Source: an uncultured Gemmatimonadota bacterium (lineage in GTDB: Bacteria; Gemmatimonadota; Gemmatimonadetes; Gemmatimonadales; Gemmatimonadaceae). Taken from it: a stretch of 42,923 bases of DNA. A model generated the notes under the pieces. It was not told the origin of the DNA. It ran no database searches and saw nothing but the letters and a program-made list of their open reading frames with translations. This document shows, piece after piece, positions 1 to 8,279 of the stretch. Each line of letters opens with the position of its first letter. The first letter of the stretch is position 1. A program made the position numbers and the translations under genes. The stretch covers positions 1 to 42,923 of the forward strand of contig CAMLIT010000023.1 in assembly GCA_946480295.1 (NCBI GenBank), read 5' to 3'.

Positions 1-150
1 GGAAAAGCAGCACGGATCCCTGAGGGATTCGCCGATGGCGACGCGCCCGCCGAGGGGCCACGGTTGGGAGCCACATCGAGGAGATGAACGCGGCCGCGCG
101 GCCGTGGGAGGCCACGCCCACGCCACTCCACCCTCAGCGGAGTCAGGCCC

Positions 151-1329
151 ATGCTCGGTTCATCTACCACGCCCGCCGGGTCCACGGCGGGCACGATCAT
201 CGGCGTACCCATGCCGGAAGGCGGGACGCGACCGCGCACCGAATTCGATGCGAGGACGCAACCGACGGCATCGCCGCCGCCGCGCAATCGCGTCGTCGAA
301 ATCGAGCGCTATGGCGGCGCCGAGGGGCTGAGCATCGTCGACGCGGCGCTGCCGACGGCCGGCCCGGGGGAGGTGCGCGTGCGGGTGCTCGCCTCCAGCC
401 TCGAGTACACCGACGTCGTGATCCGGCGCCATCTCTACCCGCAGACGATGCGCCGCCGGCCGCCCTTCGTGCTCGGCTACGACGTCGTCGGGGAGATCGA
501 CCAGATCGGGGATGGCGTGAGCGGCTTCCGCATCGGCGACCGGGTGGCCGACATGACGGTGGTCGGCTCGAACGCGTCGTATCGCACGCTCAGGGCAGTC
601 GACGTGGTGCCGGTACCGCCTGGCGTCGACGCGGCGGAGGCGGCGGCGCTGATCCTGAGCTGGACGACGGCGTACCAGCTGCTGCACCGCACGGCGCGCG
701 TGCAGCCAGGGCAGCGCGTGCTGGTGCACGGTGCCGCGGGCGCGGTCGGCCAGGCGCTCCTCGTGCTCGGCGGGATGGCGGGGCTCGAGCTGTGGGGCAC
801 GGCGCGCGGCGAGCACGCGCCGATCGTTCGCGCGCTCGGCGCGACGCCGATCGACTACCAGCACGAGGACTTCACGCGCGTCCTGCCGGGCGGGTTCGAT
901 GCCGTTTTCGACGGCGTGGGCGAGGACGGATATCGCCGGTCGTTCGCCGCGCTGGCGCGCGGCGGCGTCGTCTGCGCGTACGGCTACTCGGCGCGCGTGC
1001 AGGCGCGGCGTCGCTCGCTCGCGATCCTGCCGTGGCTCGTGAGCGTGTATGTATGGCACCGGGTGCTGAGCTGGCTGCCGGCGCGGAAGGGGGTTCGCCT
1101 GTACTCGATCAACCTGATGCGGGCGCAGCACCCGGAGTGGTTCCAGGAGGACCTGGCGCGGCTGTTCGGGCTCCTGGCGAGCGGGGCGATCCGGCCGAGC
1201 ATCGCCGGGCGGATCTCGTTTGGCGGGGTGGCGGAGGCGCACCGCCGGGTGGAGGCGGGCGGGCTCGCCGGGAAGATCATCCTCTGCCCGGAGCTCGCGC
1301 CGGCGGGCGGGGGCCCGGCGGCCCCTTGA
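151..1329 (+). CDS. medium-chain dehydrogenase/reductase, quinone-oxidoreductase-like
   Basis: A 392-residue member of the zinc-independent medium-chain dehydrogenase (QOR/zeta-crystallin-like) superfamily, probably a cytoplasmic NADPH-dependent oxidoreductase. The GroES-like part covers roughly residues 50-160 and includes LGYDVVGEI. The Rossmann fold has the motif HGAAGAVG near residue 193, followed by RALGATPIDY and DAVFDGVG, typical of NADPH-binding members. The structural zinc Cys cluster is not seen. The start at 151 has a GGAG at 139-142 eight bases upstream. An ATG at 211 is a plausible alternative, because the first 45 residues look unconserved. The substrate cannot be read from sequence. 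It stops 54 bp before the BlaI gene and is probably a separate unit. Confidence 0.85.
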   Translation: MLGSSTTPAGSTAGTIIGVPMPEGGTRPRTEFDARTQPTASPPPRNRVVEIERYGGAEGLSIVDAALPTAGPGEVRVRVLASSLEYTDVVIRRHLYPQTMRRRPPFVLGYDVVGEIDQIGDGVSGFRIGDRVADMTVVGSNASYRTLRAVDVVPVPPGVDAAEAAALILSWTTAYQLLHRTARVQPGQRVLVHGAAGAVGQALLVLGGMAGLELWGTARGEHAPIVRALGATPIDYQHEDFTRVLPGGFDAVFDGVGEDGYRRSFAALARGGVVCAYGYSARVQARRRSLAILPWLVSVYVWHRVLSWLPARKGVRLYSINLMRAQHPEWFQEDLARLFGLLASGAIRPSIAGRISFGGVAEAHRRVEAGGLAGKIILCPELAPAGGGPAAP

Positions 1330-1380
1330 CGCCCCGGCCGGAGGTGCTAATCTGTTAGCACCTGCTAATGGATTAGCACC
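1326..1380 (+). promoter_or_regulatory. promoter with tandem palindromic BlaI operator
   Basis: TTGACG (1326-1331) and TAATCT (1348-1353) are separated by 16 bp and form a good vegetative promoter. The -10 lies inside a perfect inverted repeat, GGTGCTAA / TTAGCACC (1343-1350 and 1355-1362, 4-bp centre). It is followed directly by a second perfect palindrome, TGCTAAT / ATTAGCA (1363-1378). Tandem dyads overlapping the promoter are the usual arrangement for BlaI/MecI-type autoregulation. The operator assignment is inference from its position before a blaI-like gene. Confidence 0.8.
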
Positions 1381-1383
1381 TCC

Positions 1384-1764
1384 GTGACACATCAGGACCT
1401 CGGCCGCCGCGAGCGGCAGATCATGGACGCCGTCTACCGGCTCGGCCGCGCGACGGCCGCCGACGTGCGCGCCGAGCTCCCCGACCCGCCGAGCTATTCC
1501 GCCGTCCGCGCCATGCTCCGCCTGCTGGAGGAGAAGGGGCTGCTCGAGCACGAGCAGGACGGCCTGCGGTACGTCTACCGACCCACGATCGCGCCGGATA
1601 GGGCGCGCCGGTCGGCGCTCATGCACCTCGTGCGCACGTTCTTCGGCGGCTCGCCGGCGCAGGCCGCGGCGGCGCTGCTGGAGATGTCGGATGCCGAGCT
1701 CTCGCCCGCGGACCGGGCGCGGCTGGCGAAGCTCATCGAACGAGCCAAGGCGGAGGGGAGATAG
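1384..1764 (+). CDS. BlaI/MecI/CopY-family transcriptional repressor
   Basis: A 126-residue winged-helix repressor of the BlaI/MecI family (usual length 120-130). The N-terminal DNA-binding domain is recognisable from LGRRERQIMDAVYRLG through the recognition helix region PSYSAVRAMLRLLEEKG and wing LEHEQDGLRYVYRP. The C-terminal dimerisation helices end with LAKLIERAKAEGR. The start is GTG at 1384, just downstream of the tandem operator. No strong Shine-Dalgarno is visible and the transcript leader would be short. It is followed after 1 bp by an M56 peptidase gene, the standard repressor/sensor-protease pair, so it probably represses its own operon until cleaved or displaced. Confidence 0.93.
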   Translation: MTHQDLGRRERQIMDAVYRLGRATAADVRAELPDPPSYSAVRAMLRLLEEKGLLEHEQDGLRYVYRPTIAPDRARRSALMHLVRTFFGGSPAQAAAALLEMSDAELSPADRARLAKLIERAKAEGR

Positions 1765-1765
1765 C

Positions 1766-4207
1766 ATGCTGACCATCGTGTCGCTCGCCGTGAAGTCCAC
1801 GCTCATCCTCGCCGTCGCCGCGATCGTCGCGTTCCTCATGCGGCGTCGCTCGGCGGCGGCGCGGCACCTGGTGTGGAGCGTCGCGCTCGCATCGTCGCTC
1901 GCGCTTCCGGTGCTCGTTCCCCTCGTCCCGTCGTGGCGAGTGAACCTGCCGCACGCGGGGGACGACGAGCTGGTCGCCACGCCCGCCGTCGCGGCGGCGG
2001 TGCGGGTCGTTCCCTCGACGCCGCCGGTCGCGGCTCGCGCCGTCGCGGCCGCGCGTGCATCGGCGGCACCGCGTGCCGCCGGAGCCGTCGTCGCCTCCAC
2101 GGCGCCGGCCGCCGTGGACGTCGCGGTGCACGTGTCGCGTCACCCGTACGTCGCGTTCGCGGAGCCGGGAAGGGCCGAGCTCTCCGCGCCCATGTCCGGG
2201 TCGTGGGGCTCGGCGGCGCCGTGGGTGCTGCTCGCGTGGGCGGCGGGCGCGATCGTGCTGCTGACACGCGAGCTGCTGGCCGTCTCCGTCATCTCCGGGA
2301 TCGCGCGGCGCGCCGTGCCCGTGGAAGCCGACCCCGCGCTGGACCACGCCATCGCCGACGCGATCGCACGCTCGACGGTGGACGTCGTCGAGGTGCGCAC
2401 GAGCAGCGAGATCGACGTGCCGGTGGCGTGGGGGATCATCCGGCCGGTCGTGCTCGTGCCGAGCGAGGCCGCGGAATGGACGATCGATCGCTGGATGGTG
2501 GTGCTCGATCACGAGCTGGCGCACCTCGCGCGGCGCGACGTCTGGATGCACCTCATGTCGCGGGTCGCGCGCGCCGTGTACTGGGTGAATCCCCTCGTCT
2601 GGCACGCCGAGCGACAGCTGCGCCTCGAATCCGAGCAGGCGTGCGACGACGTCGTGCTCGCGCGCGGGACGCGGGCGACGCGTTACGCGGAGGAGCTGCT
2701 CGAGGTCGCGCGCGCCGTATCGGCGGCGTCGTACGCGGCCGTCGCGCCGGGCTTCGCCAGCGAACGGCGGATCGAGCGTCGCATCGCGGCGCTCCTCGAT
2801 CCACGCATCCCACGACGCCTGACGACCGCCGGCGACGGCGCACTGGCGGCGTTCGCCATCATGGCGGTCGCGCTGCCGCTCGCCGCGATGCAGCCGGGCG
2901 GAGACCGCCCGCCGGCAGCGCGCTGGACGGCGCCGACGGCGGCGCCGGCGCGTGCCGTGGCCGTGCGCGCCGAGGGGCACGTGACCCGCGCGGTGGTCGC
3001 CGTGAGTGGCGGGAGCGGCGGTGGAGAGATCACCCTCAGCGCCGTGGACGTGGCGCCGCCGAGCGAGGGTGCCGTCGCCGAGCAGAGCTGCGCGCCCGAC
3101 GGCGGTGCGTCGAGCAACATGGAGAACGACGATGGCGGCGTGCGCCGGTGGGAGGTGCACTGGACGGGCGCGGACTGCGCGGTGGACCTGCGCGCGCAGG
3201 GGAAGATCGACTTCACCGACGACCTCTCGGACGTGCGGGCGATCGCGCCCGGCGGGTGGCTCGATCTCTCGGTGCGCGAGGGCGATCGGCTCACGCGATT
3301 GGTGCTGCGGCCGGGCGCGGGTGGCGCCATCGACCGCCACTACACGGTCAACGGCGCGGCGCAGCGCTGGGACGACGGCGCGCGGAAGTGGTTCGCCGGC
3401 TTCCTGGTCGATCTCGATCGTCGCACCGCGTTCGCGGTGGACTCGCGCTTCCCGCGGCTGATGGCGCGGGGCGGGCCGAACGCCGTCCTCGACGAGGCGG
3501 CGCGCATGACGGGGGACTACGCCCGCGGGGTGTACCTGCGGCGGCTGATCGACAGCACGACGCTCGATCGCTCGCAGGAGCGTCGCGCGATCGAGCTGGC
3601 GGGGAGCGCGATGCGGAGCGACTACGAGCGCGCGCGGGTGCTCGTGGCGCTGGCGACGAAGGATGGGCTGCCGGATCCCGAGATGCGGGCGACGTACCTG
3701 CGCGCCCTCGACGGGATGCGGTCCGACTACGAGCGCAACCGCGCGATCCACGCGCTGCTCGACCACTCGCGGCCGACCGCGGCGGAAGCGGGCGCGATCC
3801 TCGCCGCCGCGTCCAGGCTGCAGTCGGACTACGAGCTGTCGCGCACGCTCGTCGACCTGGCGGGTCGGAAGCTGGTCGGGCCGGCGCAGGCCGACGACTA
3901 CCTGACGGCGGCGACGCACCTCCGCTCGGACTACGAGCGCTCGCGATCGCTGCGCGCGCTGCTCGGCGCCGGCACCCTGGACGACGCACAGGTGGGCCGC
4001 CTGATCGCGGCGGCCGCCGCCATCCAGAGCGACTTCGAGCGCGCGAACGTCCTCGTCGACGTGGCGCACCGGTACGCGCTCGCCGGCGCCGCGCGCGCGG
4101 CCTACGAGCGGGCGGCGAACGCCATCCGCTCGGGGTTCGATCGCGGGCGGGCGCTCGCCGCGCTGCGCGGCGATCGCGACAGCTCCACGGTCAGGATGTT
4201 TCGCTGA
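1766..4207 (+). CDS. M56 (BlaR1-type) membrane metallopeptidase with C-terminal SDYER repeats
   Basis: An 813-residue membrane metallopeptidase of family M56. The start at 1766 follows a strong GGAGGGGAG and lies 1 bp after the blaI stop. Hydrophobic segments occur at residues 1-40, 155-175 and 360-380. The zinc motif HELAH (about residue 248) is followed by EQACDD, which could supply the third ligand. A penicillin-binding sensor domain, as in BlaR1, is absent. The periplasmic-side C-terminus instead carries a beta-rich stretch (about 400-560), then six to seven copies of a 34-36-residue helical repeat whose signature is S-D-Y/F-E-R followed by R-x-L-x-A-L (about residues 575-808). The likely role is sensing an envelope signal and cleaving or inactivating BlaI; the ligand is unknown. 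Confidence 0.88.
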   Translation: MLTIVSLAVKSTLILAVAAIVAFLMRRRSAAARHLVWSVALASSLALPVLVPLVPSWRVNLPHAGDDELVATPAVAAAVRVVPSTPPVAARAVAAARASAAPRAAGAVVASTAPAAVDVAVHVSRHPYVAFAEPGRAELSAPMSGSWGSAAPWVLLAWAAGAIVLLTRELLAVSVISGIARRAVPVEADPALDHAIADAIARSTVDVVEVRTSSEIDVPVAWGIIRPVVLVPSEAAEWTIDRWMVVLDHELAHLARRDVWMHLMSRVARAVYWVNPLVWHAERQLRLESEQACDDVVLARGTRATRYAEELLEVARAVSAASYAAVAPGFASERRIERRIAALLDPRIPRRLTTAGDGALAAFAIMAVALPLAAMQPGGDRPPAARWTAPTAAPARAVAVRAEGHVTRAVVAVSGGSGGGEITLSAVDVAPPSEGAVAEQSCAPDGGASSNMENDDGGVRRWEVHWTGADCAVDLRAQGKIDFTDDLSDVRAIAPGGWLDLSVREGDRLTRLVLRPGAGGAIDRHYTVNGAAQRWDDGARKWFAGFLVDLDRRTAFAVDSRFPRLMARGGPNAVLDEAARMTGDYARGVYLRRLIDSTTLDRSQERRAIELAGSAMRSDYERARVLVALATKDGLPDPEMRATYLRALDGMRSDYERNRAIHALLDHSRPTAAEAGAILAAASRLQSDYELSRTLVDLAGRKLVGPAQADDYLTAATHLRSDYERSRSLRALLGAGTLDDAQVGRLIAAAAAIQSDFERANVLVDVAHRYALAGAARAAYERAANAIRSGFDRGRALAALRGDRDSSTVRMFR

Positions 4208-4213
4208 ACCAGC

Positions 4214-4291
4214 ATGTTCATCGAACATTGACAACCGCGCCCCGCGCGCGCTACACTCCCCTGCGTTCGTGAAACTCTAGTGTTCACCGAA
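4214..4291 (+). promoter_or_regulatory. cupin gene promoter flanked by two matching operator-like sites
   Basis: TTGACA (4228-4233) and TACACT (4252-4257) with an 18-bp spacer form a near-consensus promoter. An inverted repeat ATGTTC-ATC-GAACAT (4214-4228) abuts the -35. A second copy of its left part, TGTTCACCGAA (4281-4291), matches TGTTCATCGAA (4215-4225) at 10 of 11 positions. The copies start 66 bp apart on either side of the core promoter. The regulator is unknown. Confidence 0.65.
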
Positions 4292-4306
4292 ATGGCGGAG
4301 GGGAGG

Positions 4307-4888
4307 ATGGCGACGACGCAGCATGTCGCGCGGGGCGGCTCGCGCTTCGACGGCACGCCGGGCCCGCGGATCGTCGGGCCACGGGACGGCGGCTTCGTGC
4401 AGCTGGGCACGATCGGGGTGCGGTTCATGGTCCGGGGCGAGGAGTCGGGGGGCGGGTTCGCGCTCGTCGAGCACCCGATCCCGCCGCGCGCGCTCGCCGC
4501 GCCGCTGCACCGGCACGCGCGCGAGGACGAGTACAGCTACGTGCTGGCGGGGCGCCTGGGCGCGCAGCTCGGCGACGACGTGGTGTTCGCCGAGGCGGGC
4601 GACCTGGTGTTCAAGCCGCGCGGGCAGTGGCACACCTTCTGGAACGCGGGGGACGCCCCCTGCCGGATCCTGGAGGTCATCTCGCCGGCGGGGTTCGAGC
4701 GCTACTTCGACGAGCTGGGGGAGCGCATGGCCGCGGCCACCGCGCCGGATCCCGACGCCGCGGCCGCCCGCGCGGCGATGCAGGCTCGTTATGCGGTCGA
4801 GTTCAGGCCGGAGAGCATCCCCGAGCTCTGCCGCCGGCACGAGCTGTGGTTTCCGGGCGCGACCGGGACGAAGCCTAACGACCCCTAA
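4307..4888 (+). CDS. cupin-domain protein
   Basis: A 193-residue single-domain cupin. Both conserved motifs are intact. Motif 1 is H68-x-H70-x4-E75-x6-G82, and motif 2 is G-D-L-V-F-K-P-R-G-Q-W-H-x3-N, so a metal-binding double-stranded beta-helix is expected. I chose ATG 4307 because GGAGGGGAGG directly precedes it. In-frame starts at 4280 (GTG) and 4292 (ATG) are possible, but 4280 overlaps an operator-like site. The substrate is unknown; similar cupins bind small sugars or act as dioxygenase-like or sensor proteins. The gene has its own consensus promoter and ends convergently with the lipoprotein gene, with a 4-bp stop-codon overlap. Confidence 0.85.
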   Translation: MATTQHVARGGSRFDGTPGPRIVGPRDGGFVQLGTIGVRFMVRGEESGGGFALVEHPIPPRALAAPLHRHAREDEYSYVLAGRLGAQLGDDVVFAEAGDLVFKPRGQWHTFWNAGDAPCRILEVISPAGFERYFDELGERMAAATAPDPDAAAARAAMQARYAVEFRPESIPELCRRHELWFPGATGTKPNDP

Positions 4889-5847
4889 CGAATCCGGCGC
4901 ACCGTCAGCGGCCGCGGCGCCGCCGGCCGTCCGCGCTCGAGGGTGAACGGCCAGGCGCCGGCGCTCGCGTCGCGCAGCGTCACCGCGCCGAGCGCGGGCT
5001 GGTGAGAGGCCGTGAGCAGGAGACCGCCGAGCGGTGCCCGGTCACCCACGACGACGGAGGTCTGCGTGACGCGCTGCACCCCCTGCGCGGCCGCATCCTC
5101 GACGGCCACCGTGAGGTAGATCGGCACCCCCTGCGAGCAGGTGGTGGGCATGGGCACGGAGACGACGTGCGACACGCTCGTCTTCAGCGCATCGAACGCC
5201 AGCACGTGATACACGCACGGACCGGTGACCTGGACCAGCGACTGCCAGACGCCCGACTCGGCGCTCGCGGCATAGCTGACGGTCAGCGGCGCGCCCGGAG
5301 GCAGGTTGCCGGAGGGGGGCACCATGGCGACGGAATCGATGGTGGGGAAGGGCGTGCTCTCGGAGACCTCGGGTCCGCAGGTGAACGCGACTTTCGCCTG
5401 CTTCGGCTGGGCGTTGAGGTCGCGGTAGTAGCCGAAGTCGATCTCGCCGGCGAAGGGGATGCCGGAGGTGACGCTCCACGACGAGCGCTCCGTCTGTCCG
5501 GGCGCGATCGAGTCGGCGCTCCAGGCGTCGATGATGTCGCTCGCCTTCATCGTGAAGACGTCGCGGGGCGTCGTGCGCTTGGTGCCGTCGAAGTAGTAGT
5601 AGGTGCCGTCCACCCACTTCGCGCTGACGTTGCCGGTGGCGGTGGCGGAGAGATCGATCTCGCAGGTGATCGTCGGATGCCCTGCGGTGTCGCTGCCGAA
5701 GACGGGGCCGCGCAGGTCGTTGAGGTGCACGGTGACGTTCACCTCGGGCTGCGGTGCCGACGAGTCGTGGCACGCCGCGAGCGCGAGAGACGCGGCGACG
5801 AGGAGCAGGGCGGCGGCGCGCGAGGGCCGTGTCAGCGGGATGGGCAT
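4885..5847 (-). CDS. secreted lipoprotein of unknown function
   Basis: A 320-residue protein with a lipoprotein signal: a basic N-terminus, a hydrophobic run, and the lipobox L-A-A-C with Cys26. The mature part is beta-rich, with two stretches that look like immunoglobulin-type sandwiches, and no catalytic motif was recognised. It starts 19 bp downstream of the stop of the PQQ/Ig lipoprotein gene on the same strand. The two are probably one operon encoding envelope or surface lipoproteins. It has no assigned family and is called hypothetical. Confidence 0.75.
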   Translation of the reverse strand: MPIPLTRPSRAAALLLVAASLALAACHDSSAPQPEVNVTVHLNDLRGPVFGSDTAGHPTITCEIDLSATATGNVSAKWVDGTYYYFDGTKRTTPRDVFTMKASDIIDAWSADSIAPGQTERSSWSVTSGIPFAGEIDFGYYRDLNAQPKQAKVAFTCGPEVSESTPFPTIDSVAMVPPSGNLPPGAPLTVSYAASAESGVWQSLVQVTGPCVYHVLAFDALKTSVSHVVSVPMPTTCSQGVPIYLTVAVEDAAAQGVQRVTQTSVVVGDRAPLGGLLLTASHQPALGAVTLRDASAGAWPFTLERGRPAAPRPLTVRRIR

Positions 5848-5866
5848 CGGTGTCTGCGGGTGCGGC

Positions 5867-7939
5867 CTACTGGAGCGCGATGGCGGTCAGCTTCCCGGTG
5901 CTCTGGGCGATGAGCAGCCGGCCCTGTGGATTCAGGGCGAGCACGCCGCCCACCGGATAGGACCACGCCAGCAGGTGCGTCGTGAGATCGAAGGCGTAGG
6001 TGCTGTACGCGGTGCTGACGAAGAGGACGTTGTCGCTGACGATGCAGTTGCCCGGTGTGCCGGACGGCGGCGTCCACGACCACTGCAGCGAACCGTCGCT
6101 CTCGGCGCGGGCCTCGAGGCGGTTGCCGTTGGTCGCCCAGACCGTTCCGTTGGCGACGGCGGGAGTCCCCCTGAAGCTGCCGGGCACCGCCCAGCCGATC
6201 CGTCGTCCGGTGAGGTCGAAGGAGACGAGCCGTCCGCCGTTCGCGACGACCAGGTCGCTGCTTCCGCCGAGGACGGCGGCGTCCGCATAGTTGTACTGGG
6301 GGCTGTATGCGGAATCGGCAATCGTGAACGAGACCGCGCCGGTGGACGCATCCAGCGCGGTCACGCCGGCTGGCGAACCGGGGACGTAGATATAGGCGAC
6401 GCCGCCGCGGACGGTGGGGGTGGGGACGTACGGCGACGAGAAGGTCCAACGCGGTGTCCCGTCGACGGTGGAGAGGGCGGTGACGCCGCCGGGAGAGTCG
6501 GCGAAGCCGGTGTACACGGACTGCCCGACGACGACGGGCGCGTCGTGGAAGAAGGAGTTGGTGCCGTACGCCGCGCGGAAGCGGATCACGCCCGTGGCCG
6601 CGTCGAAGCTCCAGAGGCGCGTCTGGTTCGACGCGCCGGTCTGCACGTATATCGTGTCGTGGACGTACGCCGGCGCATCCACGCCGCCGTCGTCCCCGAA
6701 GTCGTAGATCCATCGGGTCGCACCGGTGGCGACGTTCAGGACGGCCATGCGGTACAGCGCTCCTTCGCCCGTGCTCTGGGTCACGACGACGGTGCTGTCG
6801 CCGGTGGCGATCCCGCTCAGCGGCCCGATGTCGAAGGGCGTCACGGTCCAGAGCTCGTGAAAGCGGCGCGGGTTCATCGTGACGGGCACGTAGCCGTCGT
6901 GGCTCGCGTCGCCCTGCCAGGTGCTCCAGTCCGTGGCCCTGCTCCAGTCGACGACGAGCGCGGCGGAGACGGCGACATCCGCCGTCGCGAACTTCCCGTC
7001 CACCGTGGCGGTGATGGTGGCGGTGCCGGCGCCGATCGCCTTCACGCGCCCGGTCGAATCCACCGTCACGATGCTCGGGTTCGAGCTCGTCCAGGTGGTG
7101 GAGCGCGGCCCGAGCTGGAAGCTCGCGGAGTCCCACGGCACGGCCGTGGCCTGGACGGTCTCGCCGACGTAGAGGGAATCGGGCGCGGGCATCCCCGAGA
7201 TCGTGACGCGCGCGACCTTCCGCCAGATCACCGCGTACACCGACGCGTTCAGCACGCGGCCGGAGACCCTGCCCGTCGCCGTGTCCACGGTGCTGCCGAA
7301 GACGGGCGACCAGGAGCCGCCGCTTTGCACGCCGAGCACGAGGCTCGTCGGCGAGACGCCGGCGGGGAGGTGCGAGCGGTCGTAGGCGACCGACAGCGAC
7401 GCCGGCTGCTGGAAGGTGAGGGACGTGGGGGAGAGCTCGTATGCCCTGCCGCCGGCGAGGTACGGATCGGCGGTCGGCGTCACGGCGCGGAAGAGGACGA
7501 GCGACGATCGCGACAGCGCGCCGCGCGGGACGTCGATCGTCACGCTGTCGCCGTACACCGACACACGGCCGCCGGAGGGGCCGACGGTGCCGCCGACGCG
7601 GAAGTCGAGTGGGACGATGGATGTCCTGCCGCCGCTCGTCGCGCTCACCGTATCGAGTCCGGCGCTGATGCCGGTCACGAGCCCCGCGGCGTTCACCGTC
7701 GCGACGGCGGGGTCGCTGGACTCCCAGGTCACCGGGTCGGAGAGGGTGTCCCCGTGTGCGTCCTCGGGGAGCGCGACGAGCTGCACGGTCGAGCCGACGA
7801 GCAGCGGATCGGCGGGCGCGCCGGAGATGACGACGGACGCCAGCCGCTGTCCCGGGCCCGTGCCGTCGTGACAGGCGAGGGCGAGCCCGGAGAGGACGGC
7901 CGCGCAGGCGATACGAAAGGGGCGGAGCGAGCGAGGCAT
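5867..7939 (-). CDS. lipoprotein with Ig-like (BIG2), ZU5-like and PQQ-type propeller domains
   Basis: A 690-residue exported lipoprotein. The start at 7939 gives a classical signal ending A-L-A-C with Cys23; the open frame continues upstream to 8227 but only through intergenic repeat DNA. Domains in order: BIG2-like Ig fold (about 30-110, with SSDPAVATVNAAGLVTG), a ZU5-like segment (about 115-225, with DVPRGALS), a second BIG2-like domain (about 230-315, with SSNPSIVTVDSTGRV), then repeated PQQ/YVTN-like blades to the C-terminus with the opening motif WSTWQGDASHDGY and repeated ALDASTG / SFDAATG turns. It is likely a surface-anchored propeller that binds ligands or partners; no enzymatic residues were identified. 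It is probably co-transcribed with the downstream lipoprotein. Confidence 0.82.
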   Translation of the reverse strand: MPRSLRPFRIACAAVLSGLALACHDGTGPGQRLASVVISGAPADPLLVGSTVQLVALPEDAHGDTLSDPVTWESSDPAVATVNAAGLVTGISAGLDTVSATSGGRTSIVPLDFRVGGTVGPSGGRVSVYGDSVTIDVPRGALSRSSLVLFRAVTPTADPYLAGGRAYELSPTSLTFQQPASLSVAYDRSHLPAGVSPTSLVLGVQSGGSWSPVFGSTVDTATGRVSGRVLNASVYAVIWRKVARVTISGMPAPDSLYVGETVQATAVPWDSASFQLGPRSTTWTSSNPSIVTVDSTGRVKAIGAGTATITATVDGKFATADVAVSAALVVDWSRATDWSTWQGDASHDGYVPVTMNPRRFHELWTVTPFDIGPLSGIATGDSTVVVTQSTGEGALYRMAVLNVATGATRWIYDFGDDGGVDAPAYVHDTIYVQTGASNQTRLWSFDAATGVIRFRAAYGTNSFFHDAPVVVGQSVYTGFADSPGGVTALSTVDGTPRWTFSSPYVPTPTVRGGVAYIYVPGSPAGVTALDASTGAVSFTIADSAYSPQYNYADAAVLGGSSDLVVANGGRLVSFDLTGRRIGWAVPGSFRGTPAVANGTVWATNGNRLEARAESDGSLQWSWTPPSGTPGNCIVSDNVLFVSTAYSTYAFDLTTHLLAWSYPVGGVLALNPQGRLLIAQSTGKLTAIALQ

Positions 7940-8143
7940 GCGATGCGACGGGTGGGTCGTCCGGCGCTCGATCGCCGGCGAGGTGGCGGGAGTGGCATCA
8001 TACCGATGGGCGCAGATGCTCGCCACCCCGTGACCGTCGCGGCACGCGAAGAATAAGAACGCTCTAATCCGACCGTGGCACGCGAGTTGGGGCGGGGCTA
8101 TCGTCGAGGTGCGATTCCAGGGAGGCGGAACGAGCAGAACGTC

Positions 8144-8275
8144 GTTGGTTCTTGGTCGTTCGTTCCTGGCGAGCCGCTCGGGACGCCACTCGTGGCATCC
8201 CGAGGTCCGCCAATGACCAACAACCAATCACGTCGTTCCTCGTTCCTCGTCCCTCGTCCCTCGTCCCCAGCCCAG
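8144..8275. repeat. heptamer-armed palindromic repeat, core A copy 1
   Basis: This fills most of the gap between the divergent genes at 7939 and 8280. The left arm reads in 7-nt steps (GTTGGTT, CTTGGTC, GTTCGTT, CCTGGCG; 8144-8171). The palindromic core CTCGGGACGCCA / TGGCATCCCGAG (8177-8188 and 8193-8204) has one mismatch and a 4-nt loop. The right arm is CGCCAAT, GACCAAC, AACCAAT (8208-8228), complementary to the left arm. A second heptamer series follows, two CGTTCCT, two CGTCCCT and one CGTCCCC (to about 8275), ending four bases before the MOSC gene start. The rest of the gap (7940-8143) holds only a weak possible -10 for the minus-strand gene (TATGAT, complement of 7997-8002). Confidence 0.8.
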
Positions 8276-8279
8276 CTCC

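Noticed and set aside
84..1358. Open frame starting at an ATG with a good GAGGAG
   Set aside because: The translation is low-complexity and overlaps a clear dehydrogenase gene in another frame. The ribosome-like site is probably chance.
4214..4228. LexA/SOS box upstream of the cupin gene
   Set aside because: The half-sites are GTTC-N3-GAAC, the reverse order of the GAAC-N4-GTTC box, and the downstream gene is not an SOS gene.
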